From the NCBI GenBank assembly GCA_043804755.1, contig JAZDIT010000027.1, positions 1 through 19,865 of the forward strand: 19,865 bases of DNA. The letters are read 5' to 3'. Positions 6,140 to 12,406 of this stretch are shown one piece after another (the stretch's first letter is position 1; each line of letters begins with the position of its first letter). The stretch comes from JAZDIT01 sp043804755. GTDB taxonomy: Bacteria > Patescibacteriota > Minisyncoccia > Minisyncoccales > JAQTPW01. The notes under the pieces were generated by a model. The model did no database searches and was not told the DNA's origin. It saw nothing but the letters and a program-made list of their open reading frames with translations. A program made the position numbers and the translations under genes.

Positions 6140-7387
6140 TTAAAATAAGGTTTTCTGGCTTGGTGCCTTTTTTTCTTCTTCTTCAGAAAAAATCCGTATT
6201 TTCCCGTAAACGCCGTCATATCCGGGAACGATATGCACTTTTCCTTCCCTGACTTTCAGTATTCCCTCGGTAATTTCGGGCAGAGTGGCCATTTTCAGTT
6301 CCTGGCCCGGCATATCAAGCAATATTTTGAATTCGTTGCCGCATTTTCTGATAAGATTCTGGTATTCTTCCTCCACCCTTTTCGCTCCGGGAAGCACACC
6401 CAACGCATCCGCGATTATCTCTTCCAAGGGAATCATGCTTTTGAAAGGAATTGCGTTTGCGGGTTTTGAACCTGTTTCCTTATCAGCCAGTTCTTCCACC
6501 CTGTTTAAAACCCCTATCGTCAGCGGTCTTCCACAGGCAGGACAGATTCCGTTGTATTTTTTCGCTTCCTGCGGAGAAAGATTAACGCCGCAAAGCCTGT
6601 GCCCGTCATAATGGTATTTCCCTTCTTCCGGAAAAAATTCGATTGTATAAAGGAATTTCTGCGGATCTTTCTGTTTTATCGCATCTACTATCGCCCGATA
6701 GGAAATTTCTGTGTTGAAAACGTTGGCTTCCCTGCCTATTTTTCTCGGTGAATGGGAATCGCTGTTTGATATCAAAGCCACCTTGTCCAGGCCGGATAAT
6801 CTCCAGTTCATCGCCGGATCGGATGAAAGTCCTGTTTCTATCGCAAAAATATATTTGGAATATTCGTCGAAACACTCTTCGATCGAGTTGAAACCGGATT
6901 TTGAACCGAAAATCGAAAACCAGGGAGTCCAGGCGTGGGCCGGAACGATAAGGCAATCCGGTGAAGCGGTCAAAACGATTTTTGTCAGTTCTTTTGCATC
7001 CAGCCCCAGAATCGGGCGGCCGTCGGATTTGAGATTTCCTATCCATCCCAAACGGGCGTTTATATTTTCTACTACCAAAAAAGACGGTGCAAAAATCACT
7101 ATGTGAATTTTCCTGACCTGGTTATTCTTAGAATAAATGCAGCTGATTTCGGAAGTCAGCATAAACCGGATTTCACTCTGTGAATCTTTCAGCCGGTAAA
7201 GCCCTTCTTCAGCCGGTTCCAGTTTTTCTTTCAGATTTTTCAGCCATTCGGGATGGGTAAAATCGCCTGTTCCCAGGACTTTTATCCCTTTAATTTTTGC
7301 CCATTTATCCAAACCCTCCAGATCCATATCGCGGGAAGTTGCCCGCGAATATTTCGAATGTATATGAAAATCGGCGATGAATTGCAT
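6140..7387 (-). CDS. Endonuclease Q-like PHP-domain DNA repair nuclease
   Basis: Endonuclease Q family (EndoQ), known from Thermococcales and some bacteria (YqxK-like). The enzyme nicks DNA 5' of deaminated bases (uracil, hypoxanthine, xanthine) and abasic sites. The 415-aa length fits. The N-terminal PHP signature is FIADFHIHSKYSRATS (D6, H8, H10), then GTGDFTHPEWL; further metal-site candidates are SEIS near residue 80, the PAHAWTPWFS block and NSDSHSPRKIGRE. The C-terminal zinc-finger region has a lone Cys in LCGVNLS and a CPACG pair. I start at the ATG at 7387 because the homologous N terminus begins at M-x-FIADFHIHS and an AT-rich -10-like TAAATT lies 7 nt before it; a TTG at 7396 is the alternative. 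It is probably monocistronic: hairpin upstream, consensus promoter just downstream. Confidence 0.9.
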   Translation of the reverse strand: MQFIADFHIHSKYSRATSRDMDLEGLDKWAKIKGIKVLGTGDFTHPEWLKNLKEKLEPAEEGLYRLKDSQSEIRFMLTSEISCIYSKNNQVRKIHIVIFAPSFLVVENINARLGWIGNLKSDGRPILGLDAKELTKIVLTASPDCLIVPAHAWTPWFSIFGSKSGFNSIEECFDEYSKYIFAIETGLSSDPAMNWRLSGLDKVALISNSDSHSPRKIGREANVFNTEISYRAIVDAIKQKDPQKFLYTIEFFPEEGKYHYDGHRLCGVNLSPQEAKKYNGICPACGRPLTIGVLNRVEELADKETGSKPANAIPFKSMIPLEEIIADALGVLPGAKRVEEEYQNLIRKCGNEFKILLDMPGQELKMATLPEITEGILKVREGKVHIVPGYDGVYGKIRIFSEEEEKKAPSQKTLF

Positions 7388-7421
7388 TAATTTCAATTTA
7401 TCACTTTTGCAGCCAAATCAA

Positions 7422-7440
7422 AAACGGCTCAAAGCCGTTT
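7422..7440 (-). terminator. Intrinsic terminator of the two-TM protein gene
   Basis: An 8-bp perfect stem AAACGGCT / AGCCGTTT with a 3-nt loop. On the minus strand it is followed by TTGATTTGG, so the T-run continues from the stem. It lies 8 nt after the stop of the gene at 7448. Confidence 0.7.
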
Positions 7441-7447
7441 AAAATTA

Positions 7448-7777
7448 TTACTGTTTGTTCAGCAGTTTCGTACCTATGCCGGCAATCTGCATTCCGCCGA
7501 AAATCAGGATGAAAGCCAGGATTGACCACGATGCCAGATTCAAAGTTTTCGTGATGGCATCCGCCGGAATCAGATTCTTCAGCTGATTGCCAACCATATT
7601 TTCAAGCTGCGCTTCGGCGCCCGTTGCCTGCGAATTCCCGAAATTCACCTCCGAAATAGGAAAAATTTCCGGTATTGCACGCTTGTCCGTAAAAATATCG
7701 TAAGAAGAAACCAATGTCCAGATAATTATCCCGATCCCTATTGTTAATAATACCCACCCGACAATTTTGTTTGGCAT
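7448..7777 (-). CDS. Uncharacterised small membrane protein with two TM helices
   Basis: A 109-aa protein of unknown function. TM segment 1 spans about residues 6-24 (VGWVLLTIGIGIIIWTLVSS) and TM segment 2 about 84-103. They are separated by a hydrophilic loop of about 60 residues rich in Ala, Glu, Asn and Gln (NSQATGAEAQLENMVGNQL), probably exposed outside. No catalytic motif or cysteine is seen. It lies in its own unit: a terminator for the DksA-like gene precedes it and a terminator follows. A TGGTATAAA extended -10 lies 15 nt before the ATG. Confidence 0.7.
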   Translation of the reverse strand: MPNKIVGWVLLTIGIGIIIWTLVSSYDIFTDKRAIPEIFPISEVNFGNSQATGAEAQLENMVGNQLKNLIPADAITKTLNLASWSILAFILIFGGMQIAGIGTKLLNKQ

Positions 7778-7792
7778 ATTTGTCTCTGATTA

Positions 7793-7798
7793 TTTATA
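7793..7798 (-). promoter_or_regulatory. Probable extended -10 for the two-TM protein gene
   Basis: Minus-strand TGGTATAAA carries a TGn extension and a near-consensus -10, 15 nt before the ATG at 7777. No good -35 is present. It follows directly after the terminator at 7824-7846. Confidence 0.4.
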
Positions 7799-7823
7799 CC
7801 ATAAATTATCGGAGAAATAAAAA

Positions 7824-7846
7824 GGAGCTGTATTTTATACAGCTCC
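7824..7846 (-). terminator. Intrinsic terminator of the DksA/TraR-like gene
   Basis: A perfect 10-bp stem GGAGCTGTAT / ATACAGCTCC with a 3-nt loop, followed on the minus strand by TTTTTATTTC. It lies 26 nt after the stop codon at 7873. Confidence 0.85.
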
Positions 7847-7872
7847 CGCTTGATTATCCGGCTGACTGACGG

Positions 7873-8232
7873 TTAATGAGGATGGTTAATTTTCCTTTGG
7901 CATTTCACGCAGAACTCATGCAAGGGGTTTTTCCGTAAGATCTTTTTGATGCCCAACCCGCATGAGCATTTCGCCGAGATGGTTCCCGCTTTGACTTGGT
8001 CTAGACGACGGTTGATCTTCTTCAGGTAGACATAGGCATCATTAATGCGGGTTTCTATTAGAGCTTTTGCCTCACATGAAGAATCGCAACGGTCCCTGAT
8101 TTCGTCAACTGGAGGAGATATCGCCCTCTTTTCTGTGTAAAGACGCTCAATTTCCTCCTCCGTTTTTTCTCTCTCTTTCTCGAGCCTTTTTTGCATGTAT
8201 TCGCGCAAATTGTCGTCTATTCCGTTCGCCAT
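7873..8232 (-). CDS. DksA/TraR-like C4 zinc-finger protein
   Basis: A 119-aa protein with a charged N-terminal helical hairpin (about residues 8-80) and a C-terminal zinc finger: C89-S-C91-G, then KNPLHEFCVKCQ with C108 and C111. The spacing and the GxGIKKILRKNPLHEFC stretch match the DksA/TraR C4 zinc finger of RNA-polymerase secondary-channel regulators, although the first pair is CxC instead of CxxC. Two more cysteines (C49, C53) lie near the hairpin tip, where DksA has its Asp-rich motif. The start is the ATG at 8232, with GAGGAG 5 nt upstream; a GTG at 8244 overlaps that SD and is rejected. A TTGATT-N17-TATAGT promoter gives a leader of about 133 nt with a hairpin. Family placement is moderately sure, function inferred. 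Confidence 0.75.
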   Translation of the reverse strand: MANGIDDNLREYMQKRLEKEREKTEEEIERLYTEKRAISPPVDEIRDRCDSSCEAKALIETRINDAYVYLKKINRRLDQVKAGTISAKCSCGLGIKKILRKNPLHEFCVKCQRKINHPH

Positions 8233-8323
8233 TCTACTCCTCACTTATATCCAATTATTTTCCCGAGTTATCCCTTTGTTAATGTTCTTGCCGATCTATT
8301 CCTCCTTCTTATCCATCAAAATA

Positions 8324-8339
8324 CTGCCGCGACCGGCAG
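8324..8339 (-). promoter_or_regulatory. Hairpin in the leader of the DksA/TraR-like gene
   Basis: Perfect CTGCCG-GTCG-CGGCAG stem-loop followed by TATTTTG, about 25 nt into the predicted transcript. A short AUG ORF of six codons (MDKKEE) follows it. It could attenuate transcription weakly; no known riboswitch is recognised. Confidence 0.4.
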
Positions 8340-8371
8340 CATCGATTCCAAAATTACAAATCTCCGATTCA

Positions 8372-8400
8372 ACTATACAATGATTTTACGTAATAATCAA
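8372..8400 (-). promoter_or_regulatory. Promoter for the DksA/TraR-like gene
   Basis: TTGATT (8400-8395) and TATAGT (8377-8372) on the minus strand, spaced 17 bp, immediately after the stop of the upstream gene. It predicts a 5' leader of about 133 nt. Confidence 0.65.
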
Positions 8401-8404
8401 GCCC

Positions 8405-8770
8405 TTATTCTTCTTTGATTATGTCGTCCAAATGCTCCATTGTATCCTCGGGAATCAGAGGACGCACACCGACTGGCGTTATACCCGGATATCTCCACGC
8501 ACTTATGATCTTTATTTTCTTTTGTCTCTGTCCCCTGAATTTCCTTGTTATGGTCTGGTGCATCATCCATAATTCCGTCGGATGTTTTTTGGTTCCCGTC
8601 GGCTGCATTGCGGCAACGGTTCCAGGCGCTATTCCCTCTTCTTTCCTGCCCGGCCTTCGCAATACGGCAAGGACCCTCTTGTCGGAAAGGCGGTAATATC
8701 TCATTTTTTCCTTTGAGTGGTTGGTCCAGACGATCTTTTCCTTTAACTTGTTTAAATGAACCGGTATCAT
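8405..8770 (-). CDS. DUF4258-like small protein
   Basis: A 121-aa basic protein. The segment VWTNHSKEKMRYYRLSDKRV followed by LRRPGRKEEG resembles the DUF4258 core (H-x-x-x-R/K-M ... S-x-x-x-V), a fold related to RelE/ParE-like proteins. The C-terminal half (KKHPTELWMMHQTI and IKIISAWRYPG) looks conserved but I cannot assign a function. The start at 8770 makes a classic ATGA overlap with the stop of the upstream DUF429-like gene, implying translational coupling; a start 27 codons further upstream lies inside the neighbour and is rejected. No antitoxin-like partner gene is evident, so a toxin role is not supported. The acidic C terminus (MEHLDDIIKEE) contrasts with the basic body. Confidence 0.65.
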   Translation of the reverse strand: MIPVHLNKLKEKIVWTNHSKEKMRYYRLSDKRVLAVLRRPGRKEEGIAPGTVAAMQPTGTKKHPTELWMMHQTITRKFRGQRQKKIKIISAWRYPGITPVGVRPLIPEDTMEHLDDIIKEE

Positions 8771-9477
8771 TTTGAAAAAATATTCGTTGTTAAGTGATGA
8801 TATCTCAGTCTGTCTCTTTTCATCCATATCTGATAGAATTTTTCGCGCCATTCAGGTTTCCACAAGTTTATCTCCGGCAGAGTCAAGAATCCGTCCCTGT
8901 ACCCCAAATAGCGGGTTTTAAACTGTGGGTGCAGATAAGCGACAACTGCGCAAACCAAAGCCGATTGCTGATGGGAAGAAACCTGGCAAGGTATGACAAA
9001 ATCCGGCTGGAAATTTTGTTCCTTCAGGAATTGGAAAACGAAATCGTCAGGACATATTTTTTTTACGAAGGTGGTGAACGTTTCTATCAGATTTTTATCC
9101 AAAACAAAACCGGATTTCTTCAGTTTTTCGGCAAAATTCTGTCCGACTGCGGAAACTTCGGGCATCAAAATCGGAGGCAAGGGAGAAATCTTTTCTTCGC
9201 GGAAAGGTCGGGTGGACAGAAATTTTTCGTAAAGCCTCATCAACCCCTTCCCTTTCCCTTTTGTCAGGGGACCATCCGCGGCAATAACGCACGTTTCTGC
9301 CAGAAACGGCTTTATCGTTTTTAAAACTTCTACGTATTTCAAATCTCCACAGTATCTGCATTGGCTGTGAAAAAATCTGAGCCCTTCTTCAGTCTCTTCA
9401 AGAATGCACAAACCCGTTGTTTTTTTCGTCTTTCCGCCCAAATCTATTCCGATGAAAAATTTCCGTTTTGTTTCCAT
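8767..9477 (-). CDS. DUF429-like protein (predicted RNase H-fold nuclease)
   Basis: A 236-aa protein with an N-terminal IGIDLGGKTKKTTGLCIL strand-turn-strand (Asp in GIDLGG), CVIAADGPL with a second acidic residue near residue 68, and a distal ALVCAVVAYLH helix preceding a short acidic-aromatic tail. This layout resembles DUF429, a predicted nuclease family with an RNase H-like fold. The biochemical role is unknown. The ATG at 9477 puts the first strand close to the N terminus; an in-frame ATG at 9504 would add nine residues and cannot be excluded, and neither has an SD. It is co-transcribed with the DUF4258-like gene through an ATGA overlap and lies just after the terminator of the preceding operon, so it needs its own promoter, which is not clear. 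Confidence 0.7.
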   Translation of the reverse strand: METKRKFFIGIDLGGKTKKTTGLCILEETEEGLRFFHSQCRYCGDLKYVEVLKTIKPFLAETCVIAADGPLTKGKGKGLMRLYEKFLSTRPFREEKISPLPPILMPEVSAVGQNFAEKLKKSGFVLDKNLIETFTTFVKKICPDDFVFQFLKEQNFQPDFVIPCQVSSHQQSALVCAVVAYLHPQFKTRYLGYRDGFLTLPEINLWKPEWREKFYQIWMKRDRLRYHHLTTNIFSK

Positions 9478-9518
9478 TTTTGTTCTATTCAGTAATTTTA
9501 TCATCTCTTTACCAATAA

Positions 9519-9548
9519 AAAAACGGCGTTCTGTTTAACACCGTTTTT
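9519..9548 (-). terminator. Intrinsic terminator of the PD-(D/E)XK nuclease operon
   Basis: On the minus strand AAAAACGGTGTT / AACGCCGTTTTT form a 12-bp stem with one G-U pair and a 6-nt loop; the T-run then continues (TTATTGG). The left arm overlaps the stop codon of the nuclease gene. In the plus direction the wobble becomes a C-A mismatch, so it favours the minus strand. Confidence 0.85.
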
Positions 9549-10221
9549 AAAAATTCCGCGCTCCCTTCAGCCACTCCGCATATTTGCAATCCTGGCTGTG
9601 CGGAGGAGGTGAAATCTTCCTCAGGGTCGCAACCGCATCGGAAAAAAGCTGGTAGACATCCGAGGGATCCGTATCGATTTCGTGAAGCTCTTTTTTGAAA
9701 GGCAGCCTGTCTTCAAATCCGTTTTTCTTGTCAACGATATAAAACGCCAGATATCCTTTTCTCGTCGTCAAAAATCCGTTTCTTTCCAGCAGGAAAGTAT
9801 AGATATCCATCTGTATCTGAAATCTGTCGTAAACCGTGGGTACCGCGCTGCCCGTTGACTTATAATCCAGGGGCGCCAGTTTTCCGTCGGCAAATTCCAA
9901 AACATCGTCAACGGCCCCGAAAATAGTGGCTTCCAGATCGGTATCGTAGTATCTCAGCCCTTCGAAATTATTCCGCCACTGGTTCAATAAACTCTGATTG
10001 TGAAAAAGTTTTGCCGGAATGTGATGCGCAACCAATAAGGGATGGGGTTCGCCCTTGGCCCTGTAAACGTCAAACTCCTCTTTCAATAAAACATCAACTG
10101 CCGCGTTCAGGGCATAAGGATAAGGCTGAGGCCTTTTTATGCCCTTTCCTTTTTCAAGCCAAAAACAATGGGGGCATTCCAGAAATAAATTGAGAGAATT
10201 GGGCGAAACTTGTATCGGCAT
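9547..10221 (-). CDS. PD-(D/E)XK superfamily nuclease (RecB/Cas4-like)
   Basis: A 224-aa single-domain nuclease of the PD-(D/E)XK superfamily, close to RecB C-terminal and Cas4-type domains. The N-terminal SPNSLNLFLECPHCFWLEKGKGI carries a CxxC (C16, C19). The catalytic core reads FGAVDDVLE (D105), LDYKST (D119, K121) and QMDIY (Q137, Y141, a QxxxY motif). Cas4-type proteins bind an Fe-S cluster with four cysteines; here only one further C-terminal cysteine is seen (SQDCKYAEW), so a cluster is doubtful. There is no cas gene or CRISPR array nearby, so a repair or recombination role is more likely. The ATG is 5 nt after the stop of the DUF5661-like gene. The gene ends in a strong terminator. 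Confidence 0.85.
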   Translation of the reverse strand: MPIQVSPNSLNLFLECPHCFWLEKGKGIKRPQPYPYALNAAVDVLLKEEFDVYRAKGEPHPLLVAHHIPAKLFHNQSLLNQWRNNFEGLRYYDTDLEATIFGAVDDVLEFADGKLAPLDYKSTGSAVPTVYDRFQIQMDIYTFLLERNGFLTTRKGYLAFYIVDKKNGFEDRLPFKKELHEIDTDPSDVYQLFSDAVATLRKISPPPHSQDCKYAEWLKGARNF

Positions 10222-10226
10222 GATAT

Positions 10227-10502
10227 TTAATCTTCTTTACCCCAATATGCGTCGGCTTCTTTTTCCATTTTATCCAGTCGCGTGTAATAATCCGTGAATT
10301 CATTCAGATGGGCGAGAGCTATCTTTCCGGTTATCAGGGGGTCGTCGTTCGTTACGTTCGTGTGCGGGTCTCTCAACCCGTGCTCCAGTTCGACATCCAT
10401 ACCCATTCTGAACTGTTCAATATTAAACTTCGACCAGTCGACACCAAGCTGCTCCCCGATTTGTTTTGCCTCTTCCGTTGTGAAACTTTTTTTAGGTTCC
10501 AT
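10227..10502 (-). CDS. DUF5661-like protein
   Basis: A 91-aa acidic protein with the pattern FTTEEAKQIGEQLGVDWSKF, QFRMGMDVELEHG, TNVTNDDPLITGKIALAH and LNEFTDYYTRLDKME. I recognise this as the conserved short protein family DUF5661, which has no known biochemical role; the many His and Asp/Glu residues (ELEHG, ALAHLNEF) suggest a metal site. The ATG is preceded by TTGCAA-N17-TAAAAT, with the -10 ending exactly 6 nt before the start codon, implying a leaderless transcript. It probably also receives read-through from the MazG-like gene 39 nt upstream. Confidence 0.8.
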   Translation of the reverse strand: MEPKKSFTTEEAKQIGEQLGVDWSKFNIEQFRMGMDVELEHGLRDPHTNVTNDDPLITGKIALAHLNEFTDYYTRLDKMEKEADAYWGKED

Positions 10503-10508
10503 GCGTTT

Positions 10509-10537
10509 ATTTTACATTTTTAATGATTTGCTTGCAA
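10509..10537 (-). promoter_or_regulatory. Leaderless-type promoter for the DUF5661-like gene
   Basis: TTGCAA (10537-10532) and TAAAAT (10514-10509) on the minus strand, spaced 17 bp. Six nucleotides separate the -10 from the ATG, so transcription is expected to start at or within 1-2 nt of the A of ATG. Confidence 0.6.
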
Positions 10538-10541
10538 AAAA

Positions 10542-10871
10542 TTATCTGTTGTCGCCGCTTCCGTGAATCATCTTTCTTTCCTTACGGGACTGTAATTTTT
10601 CGATGTTAAATACGGCAATATCCTCGAAAGAAAGCCCAAGCTCCGTGGCAATCTGGGATAAATACCACAAGACGTCTCCAAGTTCCTTTTTCAGTTCCTC
10701 TTTTTTCTCGTCACTTACCTTCCCGGCATCGTCTCTCAGAATCTTTTTCACTTTTTCCGCCACCTCTCCGGATTCCCCGGTCAACCCCAGTGTCGGATAA
10801 ACAAAATTATTGTCCATATCGGGATATACTGCCGTTTCTCTCGATTTTTTTTGGTATTCTTCGAATGTCAT
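10542..10871 (-). CDS. MazG-like nucleotide pyrophosphohydrolase
   Basis: A 109-aa all-alpha NTP pyrophosphohydrolase of the MazG-like family, which hydrolyses (d)NTPs to NMP and pyrophosphate and removes non-canonical nucleotides. The metal-binding motif is visible: GLTGESGEVAEKVKKIL (ExxE) followed by KKELGDVLWYLSQIA (ExxD). It begins FEEYQKKSRETAVYP, which fits this family. It lies 21 nt downstream of the adenylyltransferase and upstream of the DUF5661-like and nuclease genes. A perfect TATAAT lies 15 nt before the ATG. A second, quite different MazG-like protein is encoded at 14294-14617, so the two probably have different substrates (inference). Confidence 0.88.
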   Translation of the reverse strand: MTFEEYQKKSRETAVYPDMDNNFVYPTLGLTGESGEVAEKVKKILRDDAGKVSDEKKEELKKELGDVLWYLSQIATELGLSFEDIAVFNIEKLQSRKERKMIHGSGDNR

Positions 10872-10886
10872 AATTTTTGAAAGTTA

Positions 10887-10892
10887 ATTATA
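10887..10892 (-). promoter_or_regulatory. Possible -10 element for the MazG-like/nuclease operon
   Basis: TATAAT on the minus strand, directly after the stop of the adenylyltransferase gene and 15 nt before the ATG at 10871. No acceptable -35 hexamer lies at 16-18 bp, and the DNA is AT-rich, so this is weak. Confidence 0.3.
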
Positions 10893-11351
10893 TTAATTTA
10901 ATAATCTTCCCTCCTTGTCTATTTCGCCGTTATATATCCTCGCTGAAGAAATGGGCTTTCCGTCTTCCGCCAAAACGAAATCTATTTTGACGATTTCTAT
11001 CGGTTTTTTGTTTCTTTTTTCGCGCTCTTCATTTATTTCCAGCGCCGTTTTGTAGGTTTCGGGAGATACGACGATGTAATCGAAATCATTCTCCAGCGTA
11101 GGACCGAATTTGTCTTTTATCTCAAAAATTTCCGCCTTATATCCCAGTTCTTTTTCTATGAAATCTTTCAGTTCTCTTCCCCTGCTTCCGAATTCTACCA
11201 CCTTTCTTCCTCTGCCTTCTTTTGCCATTTCGTCGGAAGTCAGGCCGATTTCCACCTTCCCAAGCTCGAAAGCTTTTCTTAACAGGGCCTTGTGGCCTTT
11301 GTGCAAAATATCGAAGGTTCCCCCCGCGATGACCTTTTTACCCTGTTCCAT
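10893..11351 (-). CDS. coaD: Phosphopantetheine adenylyltransferase, archaeal type
   Basis: Nucleotidyltransferase of the archaeal/eukaryal-type phosphopantetheine adenylyltransferase family (COG1019 type), which transfers AMP to 4'-phosphopantetheine to form dephospho-CoA. The 152-aa protein starts KKVIAGGTFDILHKGHKALL, giving the HxGH nucleotide-binding motif (H17, H20). It has VEIGLTSDEMAKEGR, FDYIVVSPETYKTALEINEER and the C-terminal ISSARIYNGEIDKEGRL, equivalent to ISSTRI. The typical bacterial CoaD has a different middle region (PKxxxxF / FDAVxxAxxxNPxK). The ATG is 6 nt after a TACAAT -10, so the mRNA is probably leaderless. No other CoA-pathway gene is in the window; CPR genomes usually lack most of the pathway, so the real substrate could differ. 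Confidence 0.85.
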   Translation of the reverse strand: MEQGKKVIAGGTFDILHKGHKALLRKAFELGKVEIGLTSDEMAKEGRGRKVVEFGSRGRELKDFIEKELGYKAEIFEIKDKFGPTLENDFDYIVVSPETYKTALEINEEREKRNKKPIEIVKIDFVLAEDGKPISSARIYNGEIDKEGRLLN

Positions 11352-11357
11352 ATTCTT

Positions 11358-11386
11358 ATTGTACTGCGTCCGTCCGTAGCTCTCAA
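11358..11386 (-). promoter_or_regulatory. Leaderless-type promoter of coaD, in repeat copy 1
   Basis: TTGAGA (11386-11381) and TACAAT (11363-11358) on the minus strand, spaced 17 bp, with 6 nt between the -10 and the ATG. The -35 and spacer lie within the repeat shared with 14628-14677. Confidence 0.7.
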
Positions 11387-11413
11387 GAGCGAAGGAGGAA
11401 CAAAAAATCGCCC
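11362..11413 (-). repeat. Terminator-promoter module, copy 1
   Basis: A 52-bp sequence about 85% identical to 14628-14677. Shared blocks read on the plus strand as TACTGCGTCC, CGAAGGAGGAACAAAAAA and CGCCC. It begins in the arm of the yggT terminator and ends at the coaD -10. Compared with copy 2 it has a 2-bp insertion (AG) in the small GCTCT/AGAGC hairpin. Confidence 0.75.
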
Positions 11414-11426
11414 GTAGGTGATTTTT
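11403..11426 (-). terminator. Terminator of yggT
   Basis: Ten-bp stem (AAAAATCACC / GGCGATTTTT on the minus strand, one A-C mismatch) with a C(UACG)G tetraloop of the highly stable UNCG type, followed by TGTT. On the plus strand the mismatch becomes a G-U pair, so it could work in both directions. It lies 26 nt after the yggT stop. Confidence 0.7.
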
Positions 11427-11452
11427 TATAAAATCTTTTGGAATATCGGTCT

Positions 11453-11755
11453 TTAATCCCCGGAAAAAACTTTCAACAGCCGGGAGAGAATGAAAACGAC
11501 GACGGCGTATCCCGCCATCGTCGCAATTGTCACGATTTCAACAAAATGCCCTTTCCAGAAAATATTCTGGAAAATGGAATTGAAAGGATAAACGACGATG
11601 TCGCTGTATTTATAAAGCAGGCTTACTACCGGAGTCGCGGGATTGGCTCCCAGGAATTTCAGCAGCAATCTCAAAAAAAGAAAGAATTCCAGCAGAAAAA
11701 ACAGTTTTGCAACCAGAGAAGAAATCGCGGAAGATATCGAAGATATTATCCTCAT
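11453..11755 (-). CDS. YggT family membrane protein
   Basis: A 100-aa protein of the YggT family (one YGGT repeat; related to CCB3 of chloroplasts), of uncertain function but linked to membrane or division-related processes in bacteria. Two hydrophobic segments span about residues 13-36 and 72-93. Between them is a recognisable LLLKFLGANPATPVVSLLYKYSDIVVYPFNSIF stretch, corresponding to the YggT pattern of a TM helix, a short loop and a Pro-Phe turn. The start lies 37 nt after the TRIC/UPF0126 stop, with TATAAT (11772-11767) 11 nt before the ATG, so it may have its own promoter or be co-transcribed. A terminator follows. Confidence 0.8.
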   Translation of the reverse strand: MRIISSISSAISSLVAKLFFLLEFFLFLRLLLKFLGANPATPVVSLLYKYSDIVVYPFNSIFQNIFWKGHFVEIVTIATMAGYAVVVFILSRLLKVFSGD

Positions 11756-11792
11756 CTTATTATTTGATTATACAAAATTTTGCCTGATTATC

Positions 11793-12401
11793 CTATCTTT
11801 TCCCGAATATTCCATACTTCGATACAACCTCCCTCATGAAAAGTGTCACCACTATTGAAACAAAAATCGCGATGTCGACGCTGTAAAACATCAACGCGTA
11901 GAATAAGGAAGCCCCCAGGAAAGAACTTAAAATATAATTTGAACCCGGTTTGAAAGAAAACGGGATATCTCCCATTATCGCATCGCGGAGTATCCCTCCC
12001 ACACAGGCCGTTATCATCCCCAACAAAACGCAGGACAGAAATGATGTTGCCTCCGGCTGTGTATCGGCAAAAATATGATTGTAAGTTATGGAAACTCCGA
12101 TGATGGAAAAAGCGGCCAAACCTATCGAATCAATGAATCTGAAAAAAGGAAATCTTTCCTTGAAAAAAGTGGGGACAAAAAAAGTTATAATGCTCCCGAG
12201 AATCGCGACAATTAAATATTTGTAATCGATCAGATAAAACAGCGGGGTCCGGTTTATGACCAAATCCCTTATTGTCCCCCCGCCGACCGCCGTAATTATT
12301 CCTAAAAAAACCACGCCAAATAAAGCCAGTTTTGCTTTTTTGGCCTTGAAAGCTCCGGTTATTGCGAAGGCAAGGGTGCCTAAAAGATCTAAAAAATACA
12401 T
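11793..12401 (-). CDS. TRIC/UPF0126 family membrane protein
   Basis: A 202-aa polytopic membrane protein of the UPF0126 (YicG/YadS) family, structurally a bacterial TRIC-type cation channel; some members are linked to glycine uptake. The two internal repeats are clear: ITAVGGGTIRDLVINRTPLF near residues 36-55 and ITACVGGILRDAIMGDIPFSF near 126-146, each with the conserved GGG/VGG-x-x-RD turn. About seven TM segments are predicted, and the 202-aa length is normal. It starts 5 nt after the HD-domain gene stop, so the two are co-transcribed. There is no SD. The ion or substrate cannot be told from sequence. Confidence 0.87.
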   Translation of the reverse strand: MYFLDLLGTLAFAITGAFKAKKAKLALFGVVFLGIITAVGGGTIRDLVINRTPLFYLIDYKYLIVAILGSIITFFVPTFFKERFPFFRFIDSIGLAAFSIIGVSITYNHIFADTQPEATSFLSCVLLGMITACVGGILRDAIMGDIPFSFKPGSNYILSSFLGASLFYALMFYSVDIAIFVSIVVTLFMREVVSKYGIFGKR

Positions 12402-12406
12402 GGAAT

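Noticed and set aside
8405..8770. Toxin-antitoxin interpretation of the DUF4258-like protein
   Set aside because: The partner is a 236-aa predicted nuclease, not an antitoxin, and no DNA-binding or disordered antitoxin domain is adjacent.
8794..9324. Plus-strand 176-aa ORF
   Set aside because: It lies entirely antisense to the DUF429-like gene, whose motifs and ATGA overlap are convincing.
9547..10221. Cas4 as the identity of the PD-(D/E)XK nuclease, hinting at a CRISPR locus
   Set aside because: No repeats or other cas genes are present and the four-cysteine cluster is incomplete; a RecB-like nuclease is the safer call.
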